DNA of 64,000 nt from Gymnorhina tibicen (GCA_013399875.1 VXAZ01006779.1:1209648-1273647); one strand, 5' to 3'. Numbered from the stretch's first letter, positions 51,326 through 64,000 are shown. Numbers and translations: made by a program. The notes: a model not told the origin generated them from the letters alone.

Positions 51326-54300
51326 AGCAAATTGTATAAATTGGTATAAACATACATGACAGAACACTGTGAGAAAATATGAAATGTATTTATTGAATCA
51401 AGAGAGTAATAGAGAAGTGTAGCCTGAACTACGTCTTTCTCAGTGAAAGCAAAGCTTCAACACATCAGACCAACATACAGTTTTCATCACTTTCTAGTGG
51501 CACAACCCTTTGGCAGCCCTGATTTTAGACATACAAGCTACCACTACCATAAAAGGATGGAACTATGCTAAAATCACTTATTCTAAATATGCAATTCCAA
51601 ATGTTCTGAATTACAGATTATTTTATTTTACTGAATTTCAGAACAAGAAAACCAGTAATTTATATCCCAGGTCAAAGCAGAAGACTGACTCATTTTAGAG
51701 AAAAAAGTACATAAATACAATTTCAAAATAAAATGTCCATTTGGAATAAGTATTTTTATGTACATATTAAGTAACTTACCTGGATATTTAGACACAAACA
51801 TTTATGGAAACATGGTTCTTTTCATGCAGCTTGCTGACTTGCGGGGAACATATCCACTCTGCAAAACACAATTAAAGTAATGTTATTGTCCACTCTGGTC
51901 TAAATCCAGGTTAGGCTGAGCACAAGGCTGTAGTCTGTGCTTAGGAATTTGAAGATGATGAAGTATCTCAGACACCTCTTGGGCACATTATTATTCTGAA
52001 GCGTAATTTATCTTCCACTCAGTGGCACCCCATTTGTCCACAAATAATGTCTTCCCCAAAGACAGTACTAATGTTCACTGCTCCATGTCCCCACATCCAC
52101 ATGTCTAAAAGTATGTGGTAAGGAAGGTCATCCTCAACACAGAATTTTCTTTTTTATATTTGAGACATATTCCAGATAGACTGCATAAATCCAGTATACA
52201 CAGAAGAAAAATATACTCACTTTTGAAATACTGGCAGAATCTGGGTCTTTAATGTTGTGACACGGTAACTTGAGACAGAGAATGCTGACCAAAAATGTTC
52301 CAATTCAAAGGTTCTGCTGGTAGTGATAAATGAGCCAGCAAAACAAAACACAGCAGGTGATCAAGTATCCCAGGTAGGACTTGCTTTATTCATTTAGGAG
52401 TCTTTCTATTTAAATCAGTGAACTATCATGAACTTTTGAACAAATAGCTTGTAGTTTGCTAAATTCAATAACCAGTCTTCATTACTTCAGTTGTGTTGAC
52501 ATGCAATGACATGAGAAAATGTCTGGTAATTTTTCAATGGAACTTAATGACTCCATATGAATGGGTTTTAATAAAGTAGTGAAAAGCAGAAGTTAGTATT
52601 TCCATAAACACTAAGTGGAATAACACCTACTAAGTTGTCATTAAAATATGAAATTACATAACAGTTTGATTTTTTTAAACATAGAATTACTTATTAGGTT
52701 GAGTCAAGTGTCAGAATGTATTAAAAAGACCTTTTAAAATAAAAAAAAAACCAGTGCTGGAACTTGCTCCTTACTTAATACTGTGTACTTAATGCCTAAT
52801 TTCAATGACTCCTTGGACACAGCCTGTCCTTCCCTGTGGAACCAGTCCTTCTTGTTTATCATGTACTCTTCTCAAAGACACGGTAACCTATCACTGTATG
52901 AACTGTATGTTCAGTTTTCCACTACACATTTGTGCACAAGTGGATATTTACAGACTGATTTGAATTGCATGCTACCTCAAAGTACAAGATCAAATCCTAT
53001 TTGATGAAAGAACCACAATGCAGAACGTGGTACTTTGACCCCAGTGAGGGTCCTCTGCTGGCAGCAATTTCACAGGACAACTGAGGTGGTGAATCTTGCT
53101 TGAATTTAAATCCAGAGGTCACAGACTTAGTTCTTGTCGTCTTCCAGGAGGCCATTCAATGTAATAACAAAGTAAAAACTATGACTGTCAGTCTTAGCAA
53201 GTAGGAGAAATTTGTTTGATCTCAGCCTGTAACTCTATCCTCTTTTCTTCCAAACTAAATAGATACTAGCAATAAACCACCTTAGCACCACACTGTAAAG
53301 CATCTAACTTGCAGAACAGAACATATGCATTGGAAAATATTGTACATTAGTATAATATATCTAGACAACTTTTATTTTCAGGGAAATAACCTGAGAATCC
53401 ACTTTGTATCAATTTTTGAGTTAGTATGCTATCCTAGGGTTGTTCAGTCAACAGCTTAAGGATGAAAGATATAGGCCGAAAGTAGAGTCTCCATTCAAAC
53501 AGTAGCAAATGAAGAGAATTGAAGTATAATATTGATTTTTTACATCAGAATTTTTGGTCCACTGCACTCAGCTGCTAACAAAGATGGAACGTGTTAAAAT
53601 GCATGTATGCAAATATTCTTCTAAGTAAACATGGCTCTTCATGCACATGGAAGTCACCAGATATACTGAGTGTGTGCAGGAGCAGAGTCTTAATCACTAA
53701 TGTAAATCTTGAGACATAAACTAAATTTGAAACTCGATAATTTACAGATTTAGCTTGGGTTCTGTGGCAGGCAGGTAGGCAAAAATGGCTTATGTCAGTT
53801 CACAGAGAGGTCAGCAGCATAGATTTTGGCATAGGTTGCAAAGTAGACTATACAAATATTTTATTGCCTATTATCCAGTAAAAAACCTTGGAATAAAAAC
53901 TGAGTGAACAGCTTGCTTACAAAGATAATCATTCTCTTTTTACATAGTTAATTTGTGCAATAATAATTTCAATACAACTCAGATAATGTTTGTAAAATAA
54001 ACCATGACCAAATAAAATATGTTTGGCTAGATGACAGAGATAGCAGGAGGATATAACTTTTTCAGTACATTATATATGGTCTGCACACACAAAACCATTA
54101 ATAGTTCAATACATAATAAAGGGTTTTTTTGTTTTGATGCAATTTTTTGAGATACAAAATAGCTCATTTGAAATGACCCTGTATATTAGAAACAAAAGGT
54201 ATCCATAAAAGCTATGCAAACCTGCATGATTTATAAAAAAAACCTTACTAAGGTGAAATTTATTTCTTTTATATTTTCTTTAAAGTAAGTAAAACAAGAC

Positions 54301-55620
54301 TGCTTAAGCTCATGAATTTACTAAATCAGATCACACAGATCCTTTGGAAATTTTCCCTTGATTTAGGAAATGTTCATGGTAAGGATTAGTTTCACAATGC
54401 AGACAAATTAACTGCTGCCCCTTAGATAACGAGATTAAGATCAAATCTGCTTTTCTCGTAACAATATATTGATTTCATCTGCTGAAGATCAATAGAAAAA
54501 GCTTTTCACCAACTCGAATTCTACTGATAACAGAAGACTATGTGAAGGCCATGTGAAACACTGCAGCCAGGAAACGCAATGACAGGTAGCATTTAGTTCT
54601 CACAGAGATGATAGTTGTTGTGCAAAATAAGTAACACACTGCACAAAGAAAAAAAAATTTTTTTTTGAAGATGCAGAGATTTCCATAGAGACACTATTGA
54701 TGTGATTCTGCACCACAAGTACCTAGGAAGGTCAAGTCCTTATACTCCAAGGAAGTTAATACAAAATGCATTGATTCAAATTAACAAGTAGGAGAATGAG
54801 GCTGCTTCACTTTTCTTCCTAGTAGAAAAATCCTTTCTGTATAGCCCCCCGTGAAAAGACAGAATGCAGAGAGTGGTGTATTAGTTGCACATGATAAGGA
54901 CGGATTTTACACTGTAACTACTGACACAATGATAAAGCTACAGCTGTAACAACTTATTCAAAAATCAATTCCTTGTTACAGGCTTTTTACAATTGTGCTA
55001 GAAGTGACTTGAAGAGACTTGCTGTTCTCACTGCAGGTGCAAAAAGTATTGGCAACTCTTCATGTACTCTAGAAATGATAACCGATACCTCACTTATTAC
55101 AGTAGCAATAATATTCTCTACTGTACTGAGACATAATAGTAGTACTTACTCATAAGATAGAGGAACCATAATCACTCTAAATGGGAAAATAGGTTATAGT
55201 ATTCACTTTAACAGATTTTCAAATCTTAAGAAAATCAGCTCTTATTTTAAAACCGAGCAAGAAGCTCAAGAAAGGAAGATGGCAGGTATTACATCATAAC
55301 AACAATGTACTTTAGAAATTAAAAAAGCTTATTAAAAATATGTATATTATTTTGTGAAAACCTTAAGCTTGGTATATTTGTATATTAAGACAGAACTTCA
55401 GCAATGATAAGGTAATATGAAAGACCTAACTGGTAAGACAGAGCTAAGTTAAAATCAGAGTTAGAAGTGGAAATTTAAACCCTGAACCTTTTCTCATTTT
55501 TCATATTTACACAACTGTTTTTCTACTTCCAAGGAATTCCAATATTTAGACACATTTGGAAAATGTGTGGTTGGGTGGCCTCTTCTATTTTGGTCTTCCC
55601 CCTTCCCTCCTTCTTTTTAA
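51326..55620. other. Unannotated AT-rich sequence
   Basis: No gene is recognised. A minus-strand segment at 51780-51858 has good splice-like borders but no open frame; see findings. The rest has only short chance open frames. Confidence 0.55.
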
Positions 55621-55624
55621 TAGA

Positions 55625-55885
55625 AAAATAAAATCACAGTACAGTTTGGGTTGCAAGGGACATTTAAAGGTCATATAGTCCAATTCCCCTGCAATGAACA
55701 GGGACATCTTCAATTATCTGAGGTTGCTCAGAGCCCCATCCAACCTGACCTTGAATGTTTCCAGGGATGGAGCATCTGCCACCTCTCTGGGCAACCTGTT
55801 CTAATGTTTCATCAACCTCATTGCAAAAAATTTCACTCTTGTATTTAATCAACTCAAGTAAATCTACCCTCCTCAGGTTTAAAAT
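55625..55885 (-). mobile_element. CR1 LINE, short 3' end fragment
   Basis: The plus strand reads aaaatcacagtacagtttggg, then gttgctcagagccccatcc (55723-55741), a CR1 core phrase. It continues with ccttgaatgtttccaggga and ctctctgggcaacctgttc and fades after 55880. About 260 bases of 3' end remain. The three open frames of 62-68 codons overlapping it come from CR1 sequence on either strand and are not genes. Confidence 0.92.
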
Positions 55886-55965
55886 TACACCTGAAGTCTA
55901 TGCTGCTTCCCAGGTGAAACGTTGGGAATGCACTGGGGGAGAGATGCCAAATACAGTCTGAATGC

Positions 55966-56025
55966 CAAATGAATTCAAAAGAAACTAAATGAATTCAAAA
56001 GAAACCAAATGAATTCAAAAGAAAT
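55966..56025. repeat. Three tandem copies of a 20-bp unit
   Basis: The unit caaatgaattcaaaagaaac is repeated at 55966, 55986 and 56006 with one or two changes. It lies about 80 bases beyond the edge of the adjacent CR1 fragment. A small minisatellite of unknown role. Confidence 0.92.
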
Positions 56026-59000
56026 TTTATGGGGTTGCAGCTGGGGACAGGGGAAGGATTTGAAAGACTACTAAAATTTCAAACTTGCACAGCAGAGGAG
56101 AAATGCCTAGAAAAAGAATGTGGCAATTGAAAAAGAAACATTAAGGAAAAGGATAAACCTTCTGTTATTACAGGCATAACTCTGTAAGAAATTTCAGCCA
56201 GAAAATTAACTCTACCTCCAGTTGAAAACACAGATGATGCCAAAGGGAAAAAAACTCAAACAGCTGTTTGCCAAGGCATTGAGTTAGGCATTGTTAAACA
56301 ACTTCTTTCAAAGATATGTTTGAAAGATAGGAAACCACTCATTATAGTCATAATAGGAATGCAAAACAAGACCATTTGTAACTGGGATGAAAGAATTAAC
56401 TGTTTAGAAAGGATGGAATTAAAATTAAAGGTGGTGGTACAGAACTGTGCACTCATAAAAACGACTGGTTAATTAAAGATAATATTCTCCATAAATTAAA
56501 AAAACCCACTTTTTTGGGAAGACTTCTCAGGTATATGCTAATACTTCTCCTGCATCAGGGCTGGAAAATGGTTAATTTGGTTTTGTAAGTTTATGTGAGA
56601 TATATAACGTAGTGTTACTTTTACAATTCCTGCTGATGTCTTAGCATTTATCTTCCTACCTGTATCAATTCACAGTGGTAATTCTCAGGCACTCTTTGAT
56701 ACAAATAAGTAGTCAATTCCTAAATCAATTCAGCTGTGCTGCCCTGGTAAGCATTCAAGATTCTGTGAAAAGAAACATCCACCTTTTGGTTGAGAGAGCT
56801 CAAGACAATTCATTTTGTTTTAAATTGGCACCAAAGAAAGAAACAGATAAAAACCTAAGGAACTGGGTTTATTTGTATGGCAGACAGAAAAATTAGGAGG
56901 ATGATAAATAAAGTCAGCAGAGGAACACAAAGATTTGAATGTGGAGATAGAAGTACTGGATTTAAATAGAAATGTACTATCTCGAGTCCTCACAAAGAAA
57001 AGAGAAAATCAGAAGGCATACAGTCTGCTTGGATAAGTAAGCAGAAAAGCCAGAACTTTAAAAATGAAAATATCTGTAAACATAGGGATAAAGGATCAAT
57101 AAGTTACACAAATCAAAGTCAGAAATACAAATATCCGCAAGCACATTTGAATTTCACTTTTCTAAGGAATTTAAAATAACATAATTAGTTATCTAGAGGT
57201 AGGGTAGTGGAAATTATTAGATTCAAGATATAGAATCAAACTTACTCTGTCAAAACTGAAGGGAATTAAAATCCATAAACTGGGATATTTATAGACTTCT
57301 GGTAGCAAATTTTCAATTTATCAGTCACGTAGAGGTTGTAACCTGGGACGAACAAATAGGAAGCCTACTACTCTTCTTACTATCAGAAGTATGTACAGGG
57401 GAAAGAAAGGAAAGAAAAATGCCTCAACTACTACAGTCCTGCTTGACTCCTGTTCAGAAACAACTCAGAAAGGAAATTACAAAGAAAAGGTAATTGTACA
57501 TGGAGGGAAGTGAACAAAAATGAACATTTTTTTTCAAACATGAAAATGTGCCTTTGTTGTTTTATCGCTCTTCTCAGACAATTAAAATGCATCCATACTA
57601 ATTTATCTAAATTTAAGCAGAATCTCTGATAGAAATGCCTCATGGGAAATTATTTTTTAATTCAGAAAAGATCAGGTTTTATAGAACTGACTTACAGCAA
57701 GAAATTTTACATAAACAGAAAAATAGCAACAACAAAACCCCCCAAACCAACCAAAAAAACTCAACAACAGAAAAAAAGACTTACATTGAAAGGTAGGTTT
57801 TCGCACAAGAGATGCCAAAGATGTTCTTTGATAACACACCTTGATACTGATCCCATTTATTATTTTCACTGGTGATGGTAATATGAGGAATTCTAGCAAG
57901 ACAAATTTCAGAGGCAGTTTCAGAGGCAGTATCACTACCTAAGACTGCATTACTCCTTCAGGAGTAATTAGATTTCTCTGCAGATAAAACTGAACAAACA
58001 TACAAACAAACAAAAAAAAACCACACACACAGAAAACCCCAAACCTCCAACAGAAAATTTCATGCACTTAGAGAATTATAATAAGAATGTATGTGCTAAG
58101 ATGAGAGAGGCAGTATTGGTTGCTTCTACTATTGCAGGTATTTATTATGACTTGACTGAAAAAGACCCAAATTAATTTCTAACATGCAAGAACAGAGAGG
58201 CATTCAGCAATGGGGAACTAGGTGTACTTATCTACAAAGCACTGAAAATGTCTCGTGGATAATCCTTTACAGACATCTGATAGATATTTAAAAATACAAT
58301 ATTTATTTGAAGCAGGCTGGTGTGGAGAAGAGTTTCTAGGCTTATTTGAGGAAAAAACCATGATGTTAAAGAGGTCTTATTTTTCATGTTAGGAATACAA
58401 AAGCTGTAATGATATATAGTTACTGACTAGGATATGAGATCTATTCATGTTACTCAGGAGTACTAAGCTTTTTTGTATTCAGTAAGAGCCAGCTTCCCCT
58501 GCTCACTATAGCTGTAATTATTCTATAGTTCAAAGAGTTGTACTGAGAATCTTCTTGGGTGATAATGTAATATCCTATGATCAGTGTGGTTACATGGGGT
58601 ATTAGGAGTTTTTTAGCCATCAGAGGTTCAAAATTCTTGAAACGCCCATCATCTCAGCAGTAAGTCATTTTGAGATTGGGTTTAACAAGTTCATGAACAG
58701 TAAAGAAGAGTAAGGGGAGAATATGAGGCTAAATAAGCAATCTTCTGGCATGAAATTTTAAGAAAATTAATTGTTGGTATATTTAAAGTGGCAGTGGATT
58801 GCTGTGCATTGTGGGTTTGTATTTAGTAGGATTTAAGCCTCTATGGCTTAAATAGAGCCATATTACTAAGTAATACTGAGAAATTCTTGAAGTGACAGAC
58901 TCTTTTTTCTCAGAAAAGGAGAAACTGTGCAGATATAAAAGTTGGGAAGGATTCCAAGCCCTTAGCTCCCCTTTCAGATCAGCAGCAGCATCGTAAAGTG

Positions 59001-60524
59001 GTAAATGCACATGTGTGTTGTTGTTCAGTTCCCGTGAGAGCTGACACGTCTGAGTGGTTCTTAGTGTAGATGCAGGAGTCTGTGTCTGCAGAGGTACCTC
59101 TACTGTGTGCCTCTGCTGAGGTACACACAGCAGAGAAAAATATCTCAGTAGAACTAAAGATGTATGCATGCCTGGAAGACACAGGAGAAATTTCAAATCC
59201 TATATCAATGTAATAATATCAGTCATTTGATACAAGGCAAAAAATCCATAACAAACTCAGGATAGCTGACTGATTATTTCTAAAAAGATTATTTGCAGTT
59301 AAAAAACCAGAATCTCTATTTACCAATATCTTCAGTATTTGCTCTAGTACATTTCCTTCTATCACTTATGTAAAATAAACTTACATATATAATACAGTTC
59401 ATAACAGCATCAGAGAAAGAAAAAGAACATTCTGAATTCTTCACTTACTGTCATTACATGGCTCAGAATCTGTTTCACATTAGCACAATACTGTCCATGC
59501 TCTAATTTTAGGGTGACTGTTCATGGTTGTCCTAGAAACTCAGGCTCTGGAGTCATGAGGTAATGATCATAAAATATAAGGATGAAGGATAAAAATCTCT
59601 TAACTCTTACTGGTGAACCTAAGCATCTACAAGCTATCACTTGCGCTGGTTGCTCACCTGATCTTGAACAATACAAGCACACAAAATATAACAACCTGGT
59701 CTACATAACAACATGAAAAAAAGTAGCTGAATAAAAAAGCCCTATTTAGATTACCTTTAATGCAGTTCTAAACTCAATCAATAGTTCAGGTTGAAAAAAA
59801 AGGAAATAAAAGAAAAATTGTTCTAATCAGCTTAAAACTAATAGTGAAACACAGAGTCAACCTGAATTCTGCCCCAGCAGTTTGACTACAGTCACTACTG
59901 AATGGCAGAGCAAGCAAAGGTTTTTATATGGAAAAACTGAAATACACACCAAAATTTCAGAAATGCGCAGACTACAGGACACATACAAATCATGTGTACT
60001 CAGCTCAAATTTTAACCTTCAAATGATAGAAAGCTATAGGTTTCTCCATAGTAAGATATGACCTATATGCCCATTAGTGGCTGAGGGTATGCTGGACCTC
60101 AAATTTCACCAGCATTATAGGAGGTATTTTTACACAGGATTCAGGACTAAATTCTTATGCAGGAGAATAGCTCCATTTCTCTTAGGCTACCCTTAGCAAA
60201 AGCAGAAGGTACAAAGTCTCAAAATAATTTTAATGGTGTAATTATTTTAAAATATTTGGTTCATCAAGACATCTACTGCTGCTCTAAAGAACTATAGCAG
60301 TGAATTTCATAATGCCAAAGTGTTTTGTCAGTGAGTAGTCTAGATAGTTTTACACCTTCTCTTCTCTTTTTACACTAACTGAAAAAACAGCTATAAAAAA
60401 CCCGTGAACATTGAACGCCTCCCAAAATAAGGTATCGATACTGCTAACACAAAAGCAGAATAAAAAGTAAGCTTAGGATAAGCTCCAAGGCATGTTTGTA
60501 GGAAAAATGATTAATGCATATTGG
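56026..60524. other. Unannotated AT-rich sequence
   Basis: No gene is recognised with confidence. The longest open frame not tied to a transposon, 58783-59196 on the minus strand (137 codons), lies here and is discussed under findings. A 12-bp tandem pair, tttcagaggcag, is at 57906-57929. Confidence 0.5.
57906..57929. repeat. 12-bp tandem pair
   Basis: The unit tttcagaggcag is present twice in immediate succession. Confidence 0.9.
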
Positions 60525-62750
60525 TATCACAGAATCACAAAATTTGTGAGGTTGGAAGGGAACTCTGGAGGTCACCTGGTGCAACCCCTTGTGTTCTAGG
60601 AGGAACACCTAGATCTGGCTGACCAGGATCATATCCAGGTGGATTTTCAATGCCTCCAAGGAGAGGCACCCCACCACCTCTCTGGGAAACCTGTGCAGTG
60701 CTCACTGACTGTCAGTATAAAAGTGTTTCCTGATGGTCAGAGGAAACCTCCAGTGTTTAAGCCTGTGCCCATTTCCCCTGGTCCTGCCACTGGGCATCTC
60801 AGAAAAGAGCCCTTCTCAGTCTTCTTTGTGCCTTTTCTTCAAGTAATTGTATACATTAATAAGATTGCCCATGAGCCTTCTCTTCTCCAGGCTATACAGT
60901 CCCAGCTCTCAGTCTTTTCTCATGGGAGAGATGCTGCAGCCCCTTCATCATCTTCACAGCCTTTTGCTGGATTGTCTCCAGTACGTCCACACGTACATAC
61001 TCTTCCTGTTTTGAAGAGCCCAGAACTGGACACAGCCCTCCAGATGTGGTCTTTCCAGTGCTGAGTAGAAGGGAGGGATCTCCTCCCTCAGCCTGCTGGC
61101 AATACTTTGTCTAATGCAGAGCAGGTTACCACTGACCCTTTGTGGCAAGGGCATATTGCTGGCTCATGTTCAGCTTGGGTGACTGAACCCAAGGACCCCT
61201 AGGTCTTTCTCTCTGACAAGATGCTTTACAGATGGGTTGTCCCCAACATATACTGATGTGCAGGGTTGTTCTTCTCTGGGTAGAGGACCTGTTGAACTTA
61301 ACCTTGTTGAAATTCATGTAGTTCCTTCCATCCCATTCCTCCAGTTTGTCCAGGTCTGTGTGGATGTCATCACAGCCTCCAGCCTGTTAGCCACTCCTCC
61401 CAGTTTTGTGTCATCAACAAACTGGCTGATGATACACTCTGTCCCATCATCCAGATCAGTAACAAAGATGTAACAGGACTGGACACAATTTTGACTTCTG
61501 GGCTACACCACCATTTACTGGTCTCCAAGTAGATTTTGTGCCACACAGAAATTTATCAAGCAGTTCAAGGAGATGTCCTTGGTGAAGCCATGCTGACTAC
61601 TCCTGATGACTGTCTTATCATTCAAGTGCTAGGACTAGCTACTCCGTCATCTTCCCTCAGGACTGAGGTGAGGCTGACTGGTCTGGAGCTCCCTCAGTTC
61701 TCATTTCTGCCCTTCTTGATTATGGGAGTGACATATGCTTTCCTCCAGTTCAGGCACTTCTCCCATTCATTATCAAACATGAGTGACAGTGGCTGAGCAA
61801 TGACAACTCCCAGACCCCTTAGCACTTTTGAGTGCACCCCTTCATCTTCTTTATCTGCACAGGCTTCCTAGCATTTTTACCTGACTTCCTGTTTGTTGAG
61901 ATGGACCTTTCTTGAGCATGTAGGTGATCCTTGAATATTAATAAGCCTTCTCAGGCTGTTCTTCCCTCCAGGGTTTTATCTCACAGGTCTCTCCAGTCTG
62001 ATCTTTGAAGAAGCAAGAGACTGCTCTCCTGAAGTCCAGGGGTGTAAGCTTGTTTTTCACTTTGCTCCCTCTCCTAAGTTCCTGAACTTCACCGTTTCAG
62101 GTTCACTGCAGCCAAGGCTACATTTAAGCATCCCATTCCCAATGAGATCCTCCTTTTCAGTGAGGCAGAAGTCCAGCAGAGCACATCTCTTTGCTGGTTC
62201 TCTCTATCACTTGGAACAGGAAGTTTTCGTCAATTCACTGCAGGAAACTGCTGGATTCCTTATGTTCTGTTGTGCTGCCCCTCCAGGAGATATCAGGATA
62301 CTTAAAGTCCCCCCAGAGGACTAAGATGTGCAAATGTGAGGCTGCTGTTCTCTGTCTCTAGAGGCCTCAACCACTTGTTCCTCCTGGTCAGGTAGCAAGT
62401 AGCAGACACCCGCTATAATGTCTCCTCTGCCAGCCCTCTCTTAAATCCTAATACATAAACTGTCATTTGGCTCCTCACTCATCCTCAGGCAGAGCTCAAC
62501 ACACTCGAGATGTTCTGTCACATAGAAGGCAACTCACTCTACTCATCCTTCTGGCCTGTCCTTTCTAAAGATCCTGTATCCGTCCATTTCAACACTCTAG
62601 TTATGAGAGTCATCCCACCACACCTCCACGATCCCATCAAGATTGTTGCCTTGCTGCTGGTGTTACCAGGATTCCTTTCGTGTGGATCATGTTTGTTACT
62701 GTCAGGCATTGAACACAGTCTACTGGATGATGAGCTGGTCACCTGAGGTA
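60525..62750 (-). mobile_element. CR1 LINE, long copy with endonuclease and reverse transcriptase remnants
   Basis: The plus strand starts atcacagaatcacaaaat (CR1 3' end). It then passes through the 3' UTR and RT thumb (gaactggacacagccctcc at 61023-61041), RT palm (61100-61860), linker (61860-62040) and endonuclease region (about 62040-62700, including gagatatcaggatacttaaag at 62287-62307 and catcccaccacacctcc at 62610-62626). Compared with the CR1 order I know, sequence is missing between linker and RT near 61860, and inside the RT palm near 61530. The 5' edge is uncertain. The 141-codon plus-strand frame at 60639-61064, the longest in the window, is antisense to this element. Confidence 0.92.
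60950..62720 (-). pseudogene. CR1 ORF2 (endonuclease plus reverse transcriptase) remnant
   Basis: In minus-strand order, the endonuclease has the conserved GDFN block as GDFK near 62300-62315. The SDH active-site block reads SEPE near 62093-62116, so the catalytic aspartate and histidine are replaced. The linker is recognisable from LDFRRA near 62022-62040. RT follows as VTPIIKKGRNE near 61700-61735 and SQHGFTK near 61580-61600. Sequence carrying RT motif A is deleted, and the frame resumes with WRPVNGGV near 61505-61530. Motif C is FVDDTKLGGV near 61395-61425. Several stops and frame changes interrupt it. It could not encode a working protein. Confidence 0.88.
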
Positions 62751-62759
62751 AAAAAGTCA

Positions 62760-64000
62760 GGGTAACAAAAAAAAGACCCCAAACCCCAAAAACAAACAAA
62801 AAACCCACACATTACCGTGTCTCATGACTGTTTCTTTCAGAGAGGATAGCTCTAAGTGGCATCCTAAAGAGGGAAAACTTGCACCTGAATGAAGAAAATC
62901 TGAGTACATGGATTCTGCCTCCTCATCGCAGGTGGCTTTGTACAAAAGCACTGTCCATGAAACAGCCAGCCTTTAGGAACTGGCTACCATGGAACTTAAA
63001 AATCATCATCTTTTTTGTGGCATAAAGCTCTGAATCTATGTGTGTCACAAACCCATAATTTCACTTTACAGTAACTCAGAGCTCAGTTCAGCCTCTTCTT
63101 ACACCTACTAATAGTTTATGATTTATGCTTTATGGTCTACCCCTTTACACCATAATCAGAGATGATAAAATTATTATAATGAGCATTTGCAGATGTTTCT
63201 CTGTCTAGAAATATTTCTTTTTGAACAGATTTTTATACCACCTCTCTTCCTTTTGCAAGCATTTAGAAATCAGAGCTGGGTCAAAGTCTGAGTCTCATTT
63301 TTATCCTTTGGGAACTGTATAGAATATTAAATCTCTAATTCCCTTTTGAGTCAAGGACTGTGAAATGAGAGAAAGCTCAGAAGGAGCCTTTAGCCTCTTA
63401 TTTTCCCTTCCCCTTCCCTTCCCTTCCCTAAAATTTTTTTTATTAACAACTTAATTCAGCCTATGAAAAAAGAGAAAATACTGTGGTTAATGCTTGTCAA
63501 CAGAATGACTGAATTTTGTGTAAGTCACTGGTGTATTACATTATTTGATACAAGAGAATGTGATGTCAATAAATATCAAGCAGATTTCCTGATGTAAACT
63601 GGTGGTTTACAATTTACTTTCTTAATTATCATTAAAAATAGCCAAAATTAAGTTTCACAAGACACAGTTACTTGAAACCAGTAATGTCTGTGTTCCAACT
63701 TATCTATCCCAAGTAATTTAAAGATCATGGTGACTGGAATCAGATTGGCATTCTATCTGGTTTTTTTTTGCCTTACCTGATTATGATGTTGAATATGCAA
63801 GCACTAGTATTTTGGAGAAGTCTATTGATAGACATTTTGTGGAAAAGTAACTGGGGGTAAAAAGAGAGTCATACAACAATTATAGGGGAAAGTACAATTG
63901 CTACTCCCTGGATGGAACGTGGTCAACATATCTGACCTCCCACACACAATACAATTTCAGGAGGACTAAACAGGGGGTGGAGTGGAGTGGAAACACCATG
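62760..64000. other. Unannotated sequence with a CCCTT array
   Basis: No gene is seen. An A-rich low-complexity tract with c interruptions lies at 62767-62810. A TTCCC array is at 63405-63429. The end of the window is unique AT-rich sequence. Confidence 0.6.
63405..63429. repeat. (CCCTT)n simple repeat
   Basis: Five pyrimidine-only units of ccctt, with one interrupted copy. Confidence 0.95.

Noticed and set aside
60639..61064. Longest open frame in the window, 141 codons on the plus strand
   Set aside because: It lies entirely antisense to CR1 3' UTR and reverse transcriptase sequence, and its translation has no protein signature of its own.
1..64000. CRISPR arrays, rRNA, tRNA, bacterial operons or toxin systems
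   Set aside because: No regularly spaced repeats with unique spacers, no rRNA or tRNA core motifs and no long coding runs. The composition and repeats point to a bird nuclear genome.

Overview
This window looks like nuclear DNA from a bird, and probably a passerine. It is visibly AT-rich and CpG-poor, and it contains four chicken-repeat-1 (CR1) LINE copies plus several long terminal repeats (LTRs) whose sequence I associate with bird endogenous retroviruses. I see no bacterial operons, rRNA, tRNA or CRISPR arrays. I could not recognise any host protein-coding exon with confidence. Most open frames are short and look like chance, and the longer ones in the right part are antisense or decayed pieces of CR1. 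I read the window as a gene desert or a very large intron.

Layout. 1-9859: unique AT-rich sequence. 9865-11353: a complete solo LTR with a 5-bp target-site duplication and a CpG-rich core. 11359-16360: unique sequence with one possible 147-bp exon and a (TAA)n array. 16361-16935: an LTR remnant whose two halves lie in opposite orientation compared with the family layout I remember. 19403 to about 19799: a truncated LTR with a TATA-like box. 22517-23209: a second complete solo LTR with a 6-bp target-site duplication. About 24094-24500: another LTR-like segment with a TATA box. 29814-29875: a 62-bp palindromic element with TG/CA ends, flanked by a perfect 5-bp duplication. 29881-43166: unique sequence with an 80-bp tandem duplication and several low-complexity tracts.

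All four CR1 copies lie in the last 21 kb and all are on the minus strand: 43167-43535 (3' end only), 49780-51320 (3' end plus reverse transcriptase), about 55625-55885 (3' end only), and 60525 to about 62750 (endonuclease plus reverse transcriptase, with internal deletions). Catalytic residues are lost or replaced in both longer copies, so none should be active. LTR relics lie between 9.9 and 30 kb and CR1 relics between 43 and 63 kb.

No set of genes working together is visible. The most unusual items are the 62-bp element with flanking duplication, the LTR with an apparent internal inversion, and the two intact solo LTRs. Family assignments rest on remembered repeat sequence and were not searched.
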